Below are positions 20,868 to 30,744 of a DNA stretch of 64,000 nucleotides, piece by piece. Origin of the DNA: Hygrophila difformis (lineage: Eukaryota > Streptophyta > Magnoliopsida > Lamiales > Acanthaceae); the NCBI GenBank assembly GCA_030278955.1, contig JAOANR010000006.1:11059915-11123914 (forward strand), in the 5' to 3' direction. The translations under genes were made by a program, and so were the position numbers. Numbering within the stretch: position 1 is the first letter of the stretch; each line of letters begins with the position of its first letter. Under the pieces are notes generated by a model. That model was given only the letters and a program-made list of their open reading frames with translations, had not been told where the DNA came from and ran no database searches.

Positions 20868-23255
20868 ATGGTGAAGACACGAGGAAGCCAAGGCTCCAAA
20901 TCGCAAGACCCAACTCCTGCATCAACTGCTGGAAGCAAGAAAGGTGTCTCTCCAGGAGAATCCAGCGCCAAAGGAAGGGCAAAGGCAGTACAACAAGCTA
21001 TTATCGAACAGACTATTTCGGAGACTCCATCCATCGTCCCTGTTCCCTTCCCGTCGTCCTCTCCATCTACTGTCGGAGGACAAGGCACTACCACTGTTGG
21101 TGTTCTCGACCCACTGGACATAAGGGCCGAAGTTGCTGGAGCCACTACCACAAAGTCAAAAGGAGACGTGCCACAGAAATCAAAAAGCAAGACTGTCTCA
21201 TCAAAACCACGAGAGAAAGCCGTTGCAAGGAAGAATGCATCCATCAGTGAACGAGTTGAGGCAGACCTTGCCCAAGCGCTCAAGCCCATTGAAGCTATTC
21301 TCGCTGACTTATCTACAATGGGCTCCGGCAAAGATGCTGAAGGAAACATGACCACTAAAGTTGCTGATCCTGCCCCGACGAATGCACCCAAGGTGTCCAC
21401 CGAAAATTCAAAGAAGAAAACTCCTGCAAAGAAGGCTGTACCAGGACCAAGTGTTCAAACCAACCCAGCACCAGTCACCACTGTTGAAGCAACCCCTGAA
21501 GAACCCCTGCAGATCACTACCACAGTGACCCAAACAGGTCCACCAAAGGAGTCCGAACCTGTCAATGAACCACATGACGAGGAAGAACTGGACTCAGACT
21601 ATATTCAAGAGGAGGCTGATGAAAGCTCTGGAGATGAATCAATGATTGACATCAGCGATGACGAAAGAGATGGTGCTATGAACGAAATCACCGAAGAAAT
21701 TGCTTGGACTGCCAGTCAGAAACGAAAACATGCGCTGAGGAAGGAACCAGAACAAGTTGCAATGATCAAAGAACCAGTTGTTCACACTGAAGGTGTTCAC
21801 ACTGAGGATGAACAGGAGGAAGAGGAAGAAGATGAGAGCTCATCTGAAGACGACCAGAACAATGAGTCCGGAGGAGACTCTGTACACCCTCAAATCGATG
21901 CCCAGGAACCACTTGAGGGGGAGTATCCCACTGACAACCAGTCTGAAGAGTTGGGATCTCAAGACACTCAAAGTGGAGAGGAAGAGTCCGATGAAGAGAG
22001 TTCTGAAGAAGAAGAATCTGAAGAAGAAGTCGATGTCAACGTTGAACAAGTCACTGTGCACGAAGCAGTAACCCAACCAGAAGCACAAGAGCCTATTCCA
22101 CCAAGGAGTTCACCCAAGGAGTCTGAACCCAAAAAGCGGACTCGTTCTGAACCTGAAGCCTCTGTCAAAGCCTCTGGATCCAAGAAACGGAAGATTGCTG
22201 AATCCTCATCCGAGGACCATGAACCTGAGATCATTGATGCTGAGAACGCCATTTCCATTGACTTCTATTATGAAGTGTCCAAGCACTACTTCTCAACTAT
22301 TCTGGAGAAAATGAAAGTCCATCCTGAGATTCGCTTTGCTGCGGAACGATACAAGGAGATGGGGTGGCACAAGTACCTGGAGGAGAGGTCCCTTCTGTTC
22401 TGGGGAACGGAGATCAAGCAGTACAAGGGACAGCTAGTTAGGCATTTTTATGCAAACCTGAGCTCTGAAGTCCTCAACACCAAGAGCCCCTGGCTCGAAC
22501 TTGGATATGCCCATGGAGAGCTGTTTGAACTCAAAGGCAGGGCCTTGAATCGCTTTCTCCAGGTACCCCGCACTTCTCTGAAATCTGTTTACTCTCGAGG
22601 TGCAAAATTCCCTATGAACACTATTGCTGAAACACTCTCTGGAGTGGAAGGGAAAAGATTTCAGGGAAAAGGATTGAGTGCAGGAGTTTTGACTCAAAGG
22701 TTTGCTATGCTGTATAAATTGTGTGCTCACAATATCATGCCAACTGCTAACCATTCTGTCGTGTCAAAAAGCATGTGTAAATTGTTGTTTGCTATAGACC
22801 AGAAATATGAGATCAATTATGGAGCACTTGTACTTGAACAAATGCTGGGATTTGCTGGAAAAGTCAAGAAGAAGTATAACACCACACTTCCATTCCCTGG
22901 TCTCATCTCGGAGTACCTGAAGCACCTCCACATCATGGGCAGCAAACGTGATCGTCCTGAGGATATTGCTGACTTCAAGCTCTCTGCCAACTTTGCCAAG
23001 AAGAAGCCAGACCTGGCTGGACCAGGAGGAAGGATCCCTGCAAAGGATGCCTTTTCCCAGCTCCGTGATGATCTCACTGACCATATCAATCATCTTAAAG
23101 TGTTGGAAGCTCAAGTACATATGCAAGTTCAATCCGCTGAAAAGATGCTTAGACAGCTTCCTGATGTCTGGTCGGATGAAGATGAGCCATTGGATACCAA
23201 TCCAGAGGAGGAGTCCAGCGAGTCTGATGCTGACTCCTCTGATGCCTCAGAGTGA
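20868..23255 (+). CDS. Sirevirus second ORF ('env-like' position), not an evident Env
   Basis: A 795-residue protein. The ATG at 20868 (MVKTRGSQGS) is chosen because the related ORF at 58736-61171 starts its similarity there; an upstream in-frame ATG at 20712 adds 52 unshared residues. Residues 1-240 are basic, Ser/Thr/Pro-rich and disordered. Residues 240-420 are strongly acidic. A nuclear-signal-like SGSKKRK lies near 436. Residues 460-740 form a globular domain (FYYEVSKHYF, ERYKEMGW, LVRHFYANLS, FLQVPRT) resembling the 'putative plant transposon protein' domain. The tail is acidic. I see no signal peptide or transmembrane helix, so an envelope role is not supported for this copy. Confidence 0.8.
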   Translation: MVKTRGSQGSKSQDPTPASTAGSKKGVSPGESSAKGRAKAVQQAIIEQTISETPSIVPVPFPSSSPSTVGGQGTTTVGVLDPLDIRAEVAGATTTKSKGDVPQKSKSKTVSSKPREKAVARKNASISERVEADLAQALKPIEAILADLSTMGSGKDAEGNMTTKVADPAPTNAPKVSTENSKKKTPAKKAVPGPSVQTNPAPVTTVEATPEEPLQITTTVTQTGPPKESEPVNEPHDEEELDSDYIQEEADESSGDESMIDISDDERDGAMNEITEEIAWTASQKRKHALRKEPEQVAMIKEPVVHTEGVHTEDEQEEEEEDESSSEDDQNNESGGDSVHPQIDAQEPLEGEYPTDNQSEELGSQDTQSGEEESDEESSEEEESEEEVDVNVEQVTVHEAVTQPEAQEPIPPRSSPKESEPKKRTRSEPEASVKASGSKKRKIAESSSEDHEPEIIDAENAISIDFYYEVSKHYFSTILEKMKVHPEIRFAAERYKEMGWHKYLEERSLLFWGTEIKQYKGQLVRHFYANLSSEVLNTKSPWLELGYAHGELFELKGRALNRFLQVPRTSLKSVYSRGAKFPMNTIAETLSGVEGKRFQGKGLSAGVLTQRFAMLYKLCAHNIMPTANHSVVSKSMCKLLFAIDQKYEINYGALVLEQMLGFAGKVKKKYNTTLPFPGLISEYLKHLHIMGSKRDRPEDIADFKLSANFAKKKPDLAGPGGRIPAKDAFSQLRDDLTDHINHLKVLEAQVHMQVQSAEKMLRQLPDVWSDEDEPLDTNPEEESSESDADSSDASE

Positions 23256-23691
23256 TATGCCCTTTTTGGGCAAATTGTGTGCCAGAGGGGGAGTAAAAGT
23301 TGATCAACCATCGGTTCCTCTGGACACTTTAAGGAAGGGAGTCTGCCACCATTTCTGCTGCTGCTGATAAAGGGTAAATTTTTGCTTTTGTTTGAACTAT
23401 CTTTGTGAACTACTGTTTTTGCTGGACAAATTGCACAATGGCCTGTAATAATTAAATTGTGATCTTACATGCTTTATTTTGTGATTATTGCCATGTGCTT
23501 ACTTTTGATGTGAATGCTCCTAGAATATGTGATAGGCTATCTTGTACGGAGCATTAGTATAGTTTGTCTTGAATTAGGAACCATTGTAATTGGTGGTTGG
23601 GTTTCAATGGGAAGTATTTCAACATTATTGTTCTTGTGTCAATTGTTTAGACATCGGTTGAATCAACTCTTATACTGGCCCACATTCTGCC
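23256..23691 (+). other. Sirevirus 3' untranslated region
   Basis: No ORF of note. It contains a polypurine box AGAGGGGGAGTAAAAG at 23283-23298. Repeated GAGGGGGAG-type boxes upstream of the main polypurine tract are typical of Sireviruses. Confidence 0.65.
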
Positions 23692-23705
23692 AAAAAGGGG
23701 GAGAT
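23692..23705 (+). promoter_or_regulatory. Polypurine tract of Sirevirus
   Basis: AAAAAGGGGGAGAT directly precedes the 3' LTR and would prime plus-strand DNA synthesis. Confidence 0.85.
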
Positions 23706-24538
23706 TGTTGGGAACCAGTTTTGAGCAAATGTGTTCACAACCGATGTCTGAACTACTTTGTTGGACCAACCACGACAACAGCAGACAAACTAAGTATGGA
23801 AACTACATCTCTTAATTCGGGCAACTCTATTCTAAGGATCCGCGCATTTATGGAAAGGAGATCTTCTACCTTAGAATAGAGACAAGGTGATTCTCTTCAA
23901 ATAGGGCGGCCAAGGGATGCATCAACACGACGAAGGAATTGACTTACACCCTTGAGCAATTGAAAGCATTCGTAAAGAGAGAATCATATTTCTTCCGTGT
24001 TCGCGAGTTATCATTTCGAAGGAAGAAATCCGATCAACACTTCCTTGGGTGGATTGATCGATAGAGTGCTACTGTGTGCTTGATTGAAGTAGACGGATTC
24101 AATCAAGGCTTTCAAGGAGTCGTCAAACTCAAGAGCTTAACTGAAAAAATCAAGGAGAGTCGCCAACAGGTTTCGACCAAGGGCAAACTTGAAGGAGGAG
24201 CCTTCAAGGGATTGAAGCAAGGTCGGAGAGATCTTCACCAAGACAGGGGGAGTGTCTTGGTTTGACAATTCAGTCCGCTTGGTGATTGGAGTTGGGCGAA
24301 ACAATTCACTATTGTTTAGATCGAGGATCAAACCAAAACAATTAGTGAATCTCCTGGATTGGTATCCCCCAGATGTAGGCTTGTGCCGAACTGGGTCAAC
24401 AAACCTTGAGTTCTTTATTTTTACAGTTTATTTACTTTCCGCTGCTTAATTTCTTAAACTGTTTAACGTGTCCACGAAAGGTGCTTGAACTAGTTTTCAG
24501 GACTACTTAATTGGTTATCCACGCAAACGGACCTAACA
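23706..24538 (+). repeat. 3' LTR of Sirevirus, with 82-bp deletion
   Basis: 833 bp. Compared with the 5' LTR it lacks 82 bp between two AAGTA pentamers, leaving one pentamer: the signature of slippage or illegitimate recombination between short direct repeats. Confidence 0.95.
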
Positions 24539-24543
24539 GATCT

Positions 24544-25795
24544 AATAAATGGCTCAACATGTTTTGGAAATTAAGTGAACATCAAAACTTTGTATCTGGA
24601 CTTTGACCGGCTTGCCACCCCGGGCTTTCCGAGCTAACCAGACAACCGCAACAGATGGTTCGCAGATGCTCAGTCTCTTCATGAACAATCAATACAATCA
24701 TATTTTGTTTCCTACCCCAATGCATAACAATGTTTTTTTTTTTTTTATGAAGGTTGTTAAATTTTTGAACATATATAGGATATGAGAATCCTGAATTTTA
24801 TTGAACAAATATTAAAAATATTACATATTTGTTATTAGTAATATATTTAATATATTATTGAATAAAACCTAAGCTTTGGTATTAAGTAGATCTATGTTAT
24901 AAAAAATATTAATATCAAGGACTAAATTGCAAAAAGTCGTAAATGTCAGAGGTAAAGTTAACATTTTAAAAATTTAGAGGACCTAAAATAAATATTATTA
25001 GTGCAATAATTGGTTAATCATACAAAAGTTAGACTATTTTGGTGATTAGTAAAATTATATATAGGACAAAATGAATTAGACATACAGATATAGTTTCGGA
25101 CAATTACCCCTATCGCTAAAATGCATATGAACATGCAGGTAAAAGGAATTAGACATTGTGGCTTAAATGAGCTAAAATATGTCAATGTAATGCATTTTTT
25201 GCCTCTATACTTCAAGGGAAAATAAGAATTCAAACCAATTAAAGCAAATGAAGGGGATGAACTATATATTTGATCATCACCGATATCCATGAAGAGCCTT
25301 TCAATTATAAGGTCAGGAATTTTGTGATATGACCGCACGTACCAGAGAGCCACAAGAATTTAGATTAGTTGAATATGGAGTACCTATATACCTAGCTCAG
25401 GGACCAATTAAATGAGCTTTAGCCAAATGGATTTTATAATAATAAATAAATATGCACCCTATATATTTAGAAACTACTAAAAATATTTCATTTTGGATAC
25501 TTATACTTACGTCAGTCTAATTTATTACATGAATGCAAAGTAAATTAAATGTCGCCTCTACCAATTTTTGACTTCATTGGTTTTTGCTATATTTTTAGTA
25601 ACGATAGTACAATGTATTATTACGGTAATAATCCCATGAAGCTGACTAATATAATATCCGATTTCATATTTCATTACACATAGGGAAGTTGAAATTTCAC
25701 TTTTATTATTATTTTTTTAACTTGCAATATTTCCCTAAAAGTTTATTTGTTTTTTTTTTTTATTTAGTGTACGTAATTTTTTCCTTTATACCTTC
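24544..25795. other. Array-unit spacer between two LTR elements
   Basis: No gene. It continues the unit interrupted by the Sirevirus (24544-25190 matches 52538-52577 and 53600-54200), then begins a further spacer copy (from about 25200) that matches 8980-9270 and 50640-51210. Near 25480 it shows the empty site for the LINE at 9283. Confidence 0.7.
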
Positions 25796-26630
25796 TGTTA
25801 ACATAGCAAAAATATATTAAGCCCAATGGAGTTGCTCGTCTAAATAAATTAGCCCAATTGGGTAAAATATATCCGGAAGAGGGAGGCCGTGTAGACACAG
25901 CCCGGGAGAGGGAGGCCGCGTAGACAGCCCGGAAGAGGGAGGCCGCGTAGACACAGCCCGGAAGAGGGAGGCCGCGTAGACACAGCCCGGAAGAGGGAGG
26001 CCGCGTAGACACAGCCCGGAAGAGGGAGGCCGCGTAGACAGCCCGGAAGAGGGAGGCCGCGTAGACACAGCCCGGAAGAGGGAGGCCGCGTAGACACAGC
26101 CCGGGAGAGGGAGGCCGCGTAGACACAACCCGGGAGAGGGAGGCCGCGTAGACAACAGCCCGGACGATGGAGGCCCAAGAGATGGTGGAGGCCGTCTGTA
26201 AGGTGGAGGCCGTGGAGGCCCAAGAGATGGTGGAGGTCAACCCTAGGATGGAGGCCGCCTTCGATGAAGCCGTGTCGAGATCAAAGTGAATCCTCAAATT
26301 GGGAAACATATCGGACGAAGGTGCCAGATAAGGAAAGGAATCCTGGCAAGACGCCCAGACAAGGAAACTGAACCAAGGGATTGAAGACGCCTCACCATTA
26401 TAAATATAGACGTCGGCATCGTGCGCAAGGCACCTCCAATACTCCTCAAGAGAGCGTCTTTTATTTTTACTTTCTTTATTGCTTTCCTGCATTTTACTGC
26501 TTTCTGTTCTTAAATTCCTTTACCGCTTTCTTTAAATTACTGTATTCGCTTTTCTAGTTTTCTTGTAATCCTTCCCCCAAGTTCTTCAATAAAAGAGAGA
26601 TCTTTCCTCTCAAGATTTTCATCGTTAACA
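25796..26630 (+). repeat. 5' LTR of gag-only element (10 repeat units)
   Basis: 835 bp. Contains ten tandem units of 27-30 bp (25871-26158, core AGAGGGAGGCCGCGTAGACA), a TATAAATATAGA promoter motif near 26399, an AATAAAAG polyadenylation-like signal near 26588, and inverted TGTTAACA/TGTTAACG-type ends. Confidence 0.95.
25871..26158 (+). repeat. 29-bp VNTR in 5' LTR
   Basis: Ten units in the order 30, 27, 29, 29, 29, 27, 29, 29, 29 and 30 bp, by hand parse. The 3' LTR has seven. The minus strand stays open across the array, producing a spurious Leu/Pro/Ser repeat frame. Confidence 0.9.
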
Positions 26631-26632
26631 AA

Positions 26633-26650
26633 TTGGCACGTCCAGTGGGA
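26633..26650 (+). promoter_or_regulatory. Putative primer-binding site of gag-only element
   Basis: TGGCACGTCCAGTGGGAC lies two bases after the LTR, at the position of the priming site. The tRNA was not identified with confidence. Confidence 0.6.
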
Positions 26651-26689
26651 CACGAAGTGGAAACCATATCCGCTCCGAATAGTGTTTGC

Positions 26690-28243
26690 ATGTCAAGATC
26701 TGGAAAAGTTGTTAATTTGACAGAGCAATCTGAGGATATGTCTCTACAAGAGAAGACATCGGTGCGAACGCCGTTTGAGGACGCCATTGAGATGGCGAGC
26801 ACCTCTCAACCACTACAAGAGATTATCCAGACCCCTACATTGTCAGAGCAAATACGGCTATCGATAACGGAATCGATGGCCGAATTCATGCCTTTGCTTA
26901 CAAGGCACTTGATGGACGTCCTGCGGCCTGCCATGGCCGACCAGACTAGCCAGATATGTGGTTCCCTGCGCGATGGAGGCCTCCCGGCATCCAGTTCTAC
27001 TATGGCACCTAGCACTCCATATCCGGTACCGTCAGGAGGACAACACCGAATGTGGGGAAACACACCGGGCCAGCCACCACTCCAGGATTCTGGAAGCGTG
27101 GCCAGTATGTTTCCACATTCATACCAGACAGCGTATACTTTCTCTACAGCGGCACCCAGCATGCCGAACTTGGGTTACGCGGCACCTCCCATGCCGGTAT
27201 ATGTCCCATCAAATCCGTTGATGGCAACCACTGCCACACCACGCTGCATGGCGGCCGGACCTAGCATGGCACCCAGACAGGCGGCACCTCAGATGCCGAA
27301 CATCCCAACTGCACCATATGTGGCGGCTCCTCTCAACCCGGGTTGGATGCCACCAACCCTAGGGGGGCAGGCTACCCAGACAGGAGGAGTGATGGCGGCT
27401 CCCATGCCAACGACCGCCACTCCTACCCACACAGGAGGACACACCCCACAACCATGTGGAGCACCCACAACACCTGCTGCCATGCCTCATACGCAGGCAC
27501 CAGTGATTTCACCGGAGTTACTCGCGGACATGATGCATCAACACTTCGGAATCCAGCTAAAGCCGATGGAGCGGCCTACATACCGGAAGCCATATCCGGA
27601 CTGGGTAGATACCATGCAGCCCTATCCGAGGGGTTTCAAGATGCCCGAGTTCACCACATTCTCAGGGGATGATGGCAAGTCAACTGTGGAGCATGTGGGC
27701 AAATTCACCTCCCAGTGTGGTGAAGCAGCGACCGGTGATTGGTTGAAGTTGAGACTGTTCAGTTTATCCCTTACTGGACCCGCCTATACGTGGTATGTAT
27801 CGTTGCGGGCTAACTCAATTCAAAATTGGGACGAACTGGAGCGAGCATTCCATGGCAGATTCTATACACCATTGACACAAGTGAGTCTCGCAGACGTTAC
27901 CAATGCTAAGCAATTTGCCGATGAGGCGGCAAGCACATTTATTAACAGACTACAGCGGCTTAAGAGCCGATGCACTATGGCAATCCCTAATAGGGAGATA
28001 GTTAATATTGCAGTGGCGAATATGTTGCCAAAGTTGAAAGAACGTTTAATTATGCAGGATTCCTCTGATCTTGCCCAGCTGGCCGAGAAAGCGGCCCGCT
28101 TGGAAAATTTCCTTGAGGAACAAGATGAGAAGCGTCTACCTACACACGGCACTAGTTTTGAGGAATTGAAGCACAATAAAGAGGTAGATGAACCAAGGGT
28201 GTTCGCCAAGGCAATAACCTTGGGCAGTAAAAACCCTGGATAG
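26690..28243 (+). CDS. gag: Gag protein of Gypsy type
   Basis: A 517-residue ORF from the first ATG (26690, MSRSGK). The N-terminal part (to about 290) is Pro/Met/Ala/Thr-rich and low-complexity (repeated APSMPN and AAPQMPN patterns). The C-terminal part holds a Retrotrans_gag domain (about 320-470): PYPRGFKMPEFTTFSGDDG, then LSLTGPAYTWYVSL and WDELERAFHGRFY. No CCHC zinc knuckle follows and the frame ends at TAG 28241, with no protease or polymerase downstream. It should form the capsid. Lack of a knuckle suggests RNA packaging by other means or by a partner Gag. Confidence 0.85.
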   Translation: MSRSGKVVNLTEQSEDMSLQEKTSVRTPFEDAIEMASTSQPLQEIIQTPTLSEQIRLSITESMAEFMPLLTRHLMDVLRPAMADQTSQICGSLRDGGLPASSSTMAPSTPYPVPSGGQHRMWGNTPGQPPLQDSGSVASMFPHSYQTAYTFSTAAPSMPNLGYAAPPMPVYVPSNPLMATTATPRCMAAGPSMAPRQAAPQMPNIPTAPYVAAPLNPGWMPPTLGGQATQTGGVMAAPMPTTATPTHTGGHTPQPCGAPTTPAAMPHTQAPVISPELLADMMHQHFGIQLKPMERPTYRKPYPDWVDTMQPYPRGFKMPEFTTFSGDDGKSTVEHVGKFTSQCGEAATGDWLKLRLFSLSLTGPAYTWYVSLRANSIQNWDELERAFHGRFYTPLTQVSLADVTNAKQFADEAASTFINRLQRLKSRCTMAIPNREIVNIAVANMLPKLKERLIMQDSSDLAQLAEKAARLENFLEEQDEKRLPTHGTSFEELKHNKEVDEPRVFAKAITLGSKNPG

Positions 28244-28379
28244 TGGCCCTGGGGCGCCATCGACAGCGGCCTTGGAGGCCGAGTAGTCGGTGACTGAGAA
28301 TGGCGCCTGGCTGAGTATGCGGCCAGACCGATGATGTCACCCTGGCTGATACTCGAATGGCGACCTGGGAAGAAAAGTT

Positions 28380-29170
28380 GATGGAGGCCTGGAACAGACC
28401 AAGGTGGCGGTCTAGCCCTTCAAATGGCGGCCTTGGGCAATGGGGGTGGCGACCTCCAGGTGGCGGCCTCGGGGCATAGGTGGCGGCCTCTAGGGTGGCG
28501 GCCTCGGGCAGCCTCGCGCGGCGAAGGATGGCGGCCAGGGACTGAGTGGCAGCCTTTTGGAAACAAAAGGACGGCGTCCCGAACACAAGGCAATGGTGGT
28601 GGCCTCCTCCAAACTTTCGGGTAGATGGCGTCCTTCAACCAAGCAATGGCGGCCTCGTGCTGCGATGAGGGTGGCGGCCTCCGAGCTCTCAAGTAGTGGC
28701 GGTCTCCAAGATTCAGTTGATGGTGGTCTCCAAGCCACTCGGGGATGGCGGCCTTCGGGTCATGGCCAAGGCAAGGATGGCGGCCCCTAGTGCAAGAGAA
28801 GAGGAGGGTGTCCCCCGAAGAGAGGGTGACGGCGGCCCCAAAGCAAGAGGTGGCGGCGGCCCTCATGCAAGATGATGGCGGCCTCGCGTGCAAAAGATGG
28901 CGGCCCTTGAGATGGATGGCGGCCCTCATGCAGGTAGTGGCTGGCGGCCGAGGCTTGTGTGTGGCGGCCTCTCCAAACGCAGGGATGGCGGCCTTCCCCC
29001 AGGTGGTGGCGGCCTCCGGATCCTGGTGGCGGTATTGGGAGTGGCGGCCTCATAGCAGGACGGCGGCCTCGTGATAGCTAGCAGCCTCGGTGGTGGCGGT
29101 CTCCAGCGAAAGTGGCGGCCTCCAGGCGAAGTCAGCGGCCGGACGACGCTCTGTCGACGGTGGCGGCTGG
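28380..29170 (+). repeat. GC-rich GGCGGCC repeat region
   Basis: About 0.8 kb with around twenty exact GGCGGCC heptamers (hand count) in degenerate 15-40 bp units of the form GATGGCGGCCTC. It has no conserved frame, although the minus strand is open for 170 codons by composition. CpGs are abundant, which in a plant repeat suggests little time for methylation-driven decay. The same heptamer occurs in the solo LTR at 54831-55723. Confidence 0.85.
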
Positions 29171-29273
29171 AATCTGAAGGAAAAGAAAATCAGGCATAAT
29201 GGGCCTCGGTAGACCTATGAACTTGAATTAAGCGCGCAAAATTGTCTTAAAATGCTAATCAGACAAAATGCGC

Positions 29274-29283
29274 GAGGGGGGCA
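29274..29283 (+). promoter_or_regulatory. Polypurine tract of gag-only element
   Basis: GAGGGGGG-type purine run directly before the 3' LTR, fitting plus-strand priming. Confidence 0.75.
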
Positions 29284-29285
29284 TC

Positions 29286-30033
29286 TGTTAACATAGCAAA
29301 AATATATTAAGCCCAATGGAGTTGCTCGTCTAAATAAATTAGCCCAATTGGGTAAAATATATCCGGAAGAGGGAGGCCGTGTAGACACAGCCCGGGAGAG
29401 GGAGGCCGCGTAGACAGCCCGGAAGAGGGAGGCCGCGTAGACACAGCCCGGAAGAGGGAGGCCGCGTAGACAGCCCGGAAGAGGGAGGCCGCGTAGACAC
29501 AGCCCGGGAGAGGGAGGCCGCGTAGACACAACCCGGGAGAGGGAGGCCGCGTAGACAACAGCCCGGACGATGGAGGCCCAAGAGATGGTGGAGGCCGTCT
29601 GTAAGGTGGAGGCCGTGGAGGCCCAAGAGATGGTGGAGGTCAACCCTAGGATGGAGGCCGCCTTCGATGAAGCCGTGTCGAGATCAAAGTGAATCCTCAA
29701 ATTGGGAAACATATCGGACGAAGGTGCCAGATAAGGAAAGGAATCCTGGCAAGACGCCCAGACAAGGAAACTGAACCAAGGGATTGAAGACGCCTCACCA
29801 TTATAAATATAGACGTCGGCATCGTGCGCAAGGCACCTCCAATACTCCTCAAGAGAGCGTCTTTTATTTTTACTTTCTTTATTGCTTTCCTGCATTTTAC
29901 TGCTTTCTGTTCTTAAATTCCTTTACCGCTTTCTTTAAATTACTGTATTCGCTTTTCTAGTTTTCTTGTAATCCTTCCCCCAAGTTCTTCAATAAAAGAG
30001 AGATCTTTCCTCTCAAGATTTTCACCGTTAACA
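29286..30033 (+). repeat. 3' LTR of gag-only element (7 repeat units)
   Basis: 748 bp, identical to the 5' LTR by eye except for one T/C difference near the end and three fewer 29-bp units (87 bp). Confidence 0.95.
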
Positions 30034-30744
30034 CCTTCTATTAATAATTAATTTGAATCCTAAACTATTGTGATTTTGCTTCGCCACAAATCGTGCCGTA
30101 TAATTTGCTAATCCTAAACTATCATATTTTTTATGGAGGAGTTTTGTTTTAATTTTTGAAAATATATATGAGAAGCTTGAATTTCATTGAAAAAATATTA
30201 CACATACAAACATTATTAGTAATATATTTAATTTATTCTTTAATAAAACATAAGCTTTGGTATCAGTTTTCAAGTAGATCTATATTATAGAAATCTTAAT
30301 ATGTAATGAGGACTAAATTGCAAAAAGTCGTAACTGGGGTAAAAGTCAACATTTTAAAAGTTTAGAGGACCTAAAATAAATATTCTGAAATGCAAACTAA
30401 TAGGACGAAATTGGTTAACCATATGAGAGTTAGAGGACTATTTTGGTGATTAGTAAAGTTATAGGACAAATTTATAATTATCGATACATACAACGCGTTT
30501 AGGATTATTACTCATATCTCTAAAATTTATATGAACATGTAGCTAAAATGAATTAGACATTGTGGTTTGAATAAGCTAAAATATGTCAACGCAATGCATT
30601 CTTTGCCACTCTAATCGCGTTTCGTAGTAATTCATTGTATCATCTCAATAATAATATAAAAAAATGCGACTTTTATAAAACAAAAGTATTAGTGTTTTTT
30701 TAGAATTTATTGATAAAAATTTTCAAAATATGTCTCATATACAA
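30034..30744. other. Array-unit spacer
   Basis: No gene. It aligns to 24800-25200 and 53760-54240 (for example AAGCTTTGGTAT and GCTAAAATATGTCAA), so it completes the gene-less fourth spacer copy. Confidence 0.65.

Larger units (their letters stand above)
14460..24538 (+). mobile_element. Complete Copia/Sirevirus retrotransposon
   Basis: Bounded by LTRs beginning TGTTGGGAACC and ending ACCTAACA, with the 5-bp target duplication GATCT at 14455-14459 and 24539-24543. The paralogous unit has the empty site near 52535. It has a primer-binding site complementary to initiator tRNA-Met, a gag-pol frame, a second long ORF downstream of pol, and a polypurine tract. This layout, with a coiled-coil gag and an extra ORF between pol and the 3' LTR, is that of the Sirevirus (SIRE/Maximus) lineage. 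The LTRs differ by about eight substitutions over 833 aligned bases (hand count) plus one deletion. Pol carries two frameshifts, so this copy is probably not autonomous. Confidence 0.95.
25796..30033 (+). mobile_element. Gag-only LTR retrotransposon (TR-GAG type), young
   Basis: Two LTRs begin TGTTAACATAGC and end GTTAACA, with the target duplication CCTTC at 25791-25795 and 30034-30038. The interior of 2.66 kb has one gag ORF, no protease, integrase or reverse transcriptase, then a GC-rich repeat region and a polypurine tract. The LTRs differ by one substitution (ATCGTT versus ACCGTT near the end) and by three repeat units, so the insertion is very recent. Mobilisation must use Pol from a Gypsy-type partner, since the gag domain is of the Retrotrans_gag kind. 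Confidence 0.9.

Noticed and set aside
20810..21400. 196-codon minus-strand frame inside the Sirevirus second ORF
   Set aside because: Composition shadow of the Ser/Thr/Lys-rich coding strand. No ortholog pattern in the sister element.
20712..23255. Second Sirevirus ORF as an envelope glycoprotein
   Set aside because: No signal peptide, no transmembrane helix and no glycoprotein-like cysteine pattern, in either copy.
25764..26492. 242-residue minus-strand frame with Leu/Pro/Ser repeats (and its copy at 29215-29895)
   Set aside because: It is read through the LTR VNTR. The repeat unit keeps all frames open and no known domain appears.
28420..28929. 169-codon minus-strand frame rich in Arg/Pro/His
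   Set aside because: Produced by the GGCGGCC repeats. No domain, and several frames are equally open.
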